A DNA stretch of 64,000 nt from assembly GCF_008327685.1 (NCBI RefSeq), contig NZ_BDDE01000010.1, positions 558,001-622,000 on the forward strand, written 5' to 3'. Shown here in pieces: positions 64,000-64,000 of the stretch (positions are counted from its first letter, which is position 1; each line of letters opens with the position of its first letter). The translations under genes were made by a program, and so were the position numbers. The notes beneath the pieces were generated by a model, which saw nothing but the letters and a program-made list of their open reading frames with translations, had not been told where the DNA came from and searched no databases. The stretch comes from Actinomadura sp. K4S16 (GTDB taxonomy: Bacteria > Actinomycetota > Actinomycetes > Streptosporangiales > Streptosporangiaceae).

Positions 64000-64000
64000 A

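Overview
This window is high-G+C actinobacterial chromosome, probably Streptosporangiales and perhaps Actinomadura-like. That guess rests on the very high G+C, the frequent GTG and TTG starts, a meso-diaminopimelate type MurE, the mraZ/rsmH/ftsL/ftsI/murE/murF order with the moxR-DUF58-transglutaminase genes divergent from mraZ, and a whiJ-type locus (DUF5753 regulator, DUF397 protein, HATPase). No rRNA, tRNA or CRISPR array was seen.

Layout. (1) 1-7.4 kb, minus strand: 5' end of the dcw cell-wall and division cluster, cut by the window edge inside murF. (2) 7.4-12.8 kb, plus strand: MoxR ATPase, DUF58 protein and membrane transglutaminase. (3) 12.8-17.2 kb: CGNR regulator, arginase-family protein, DUF3040 protein, DNA polymerase IV, methyltransferase. 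(4) 17.5-27.1 kb: a housekeeping block (aroC-aroK-aroB-aroQ, Xaa-Pro peptidase, efp, nusB) interrupted by four unrelated genes (amine oxidase, F420 oxidoreductase, enoyl-CoA hydratase, TetR). (5) 27.2-43.4 kb, general metabolism: DUF2332, a PhyH oxygenase, SseB, a ring-opening amidohydrolase with carbamate kinase, an aminotransferase, a two-component system with an ABC exporter, a MatB-like malonyl-CoA synthetase with a CoA-transferase, a P-loop kinase and a phospholipase D. (6) 43.6-53.2 kb, an accessory and decaying region: Doc toxin-antitoxin pair, DUF222-HNH gene, two gene remnants, a duplicated VOC gene flanking the whiJ-type locus, and a urease locus reduced to remnants. (7) 53.2-57.7 kb: a vanH-vanA-vanX cassette followed without real gaps by a C39-like cysteine-peptidase-fold protein and a second MurG-like glycosyltransferase. 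(8) 57.7-64 kb: hydantoinase/oxoprolinase subunits, FKBP, a CoxG-like protein and a polysaccharide deacetylase.

How it fits together. The most notable element is the five-gene cassette at 53.25-57.66 kb. VanH, VanA and VanX keep all the diagnostic residues for making D-Ala-D-Lac precursors and destroying D-Ala-D-Ala. VanA has His at residue 244 and VanX has H116/D123/E181/H184. The two extra genes are translationally coupled to each other, and the first starts about 60 bases after vanX. Both suggest a wider rerouting of lipid II synthesis than the standard HAX trio. The cassette looks richer in A/T than its surroundings, at least through the C39-like gene, and it abuts a urease gamma gene that has lost its 5' part, so it probably arrived by transfer. 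No vanR/vanS pair, glycopeptide NRPS, vanY, vanK or vanJ lies in the window.
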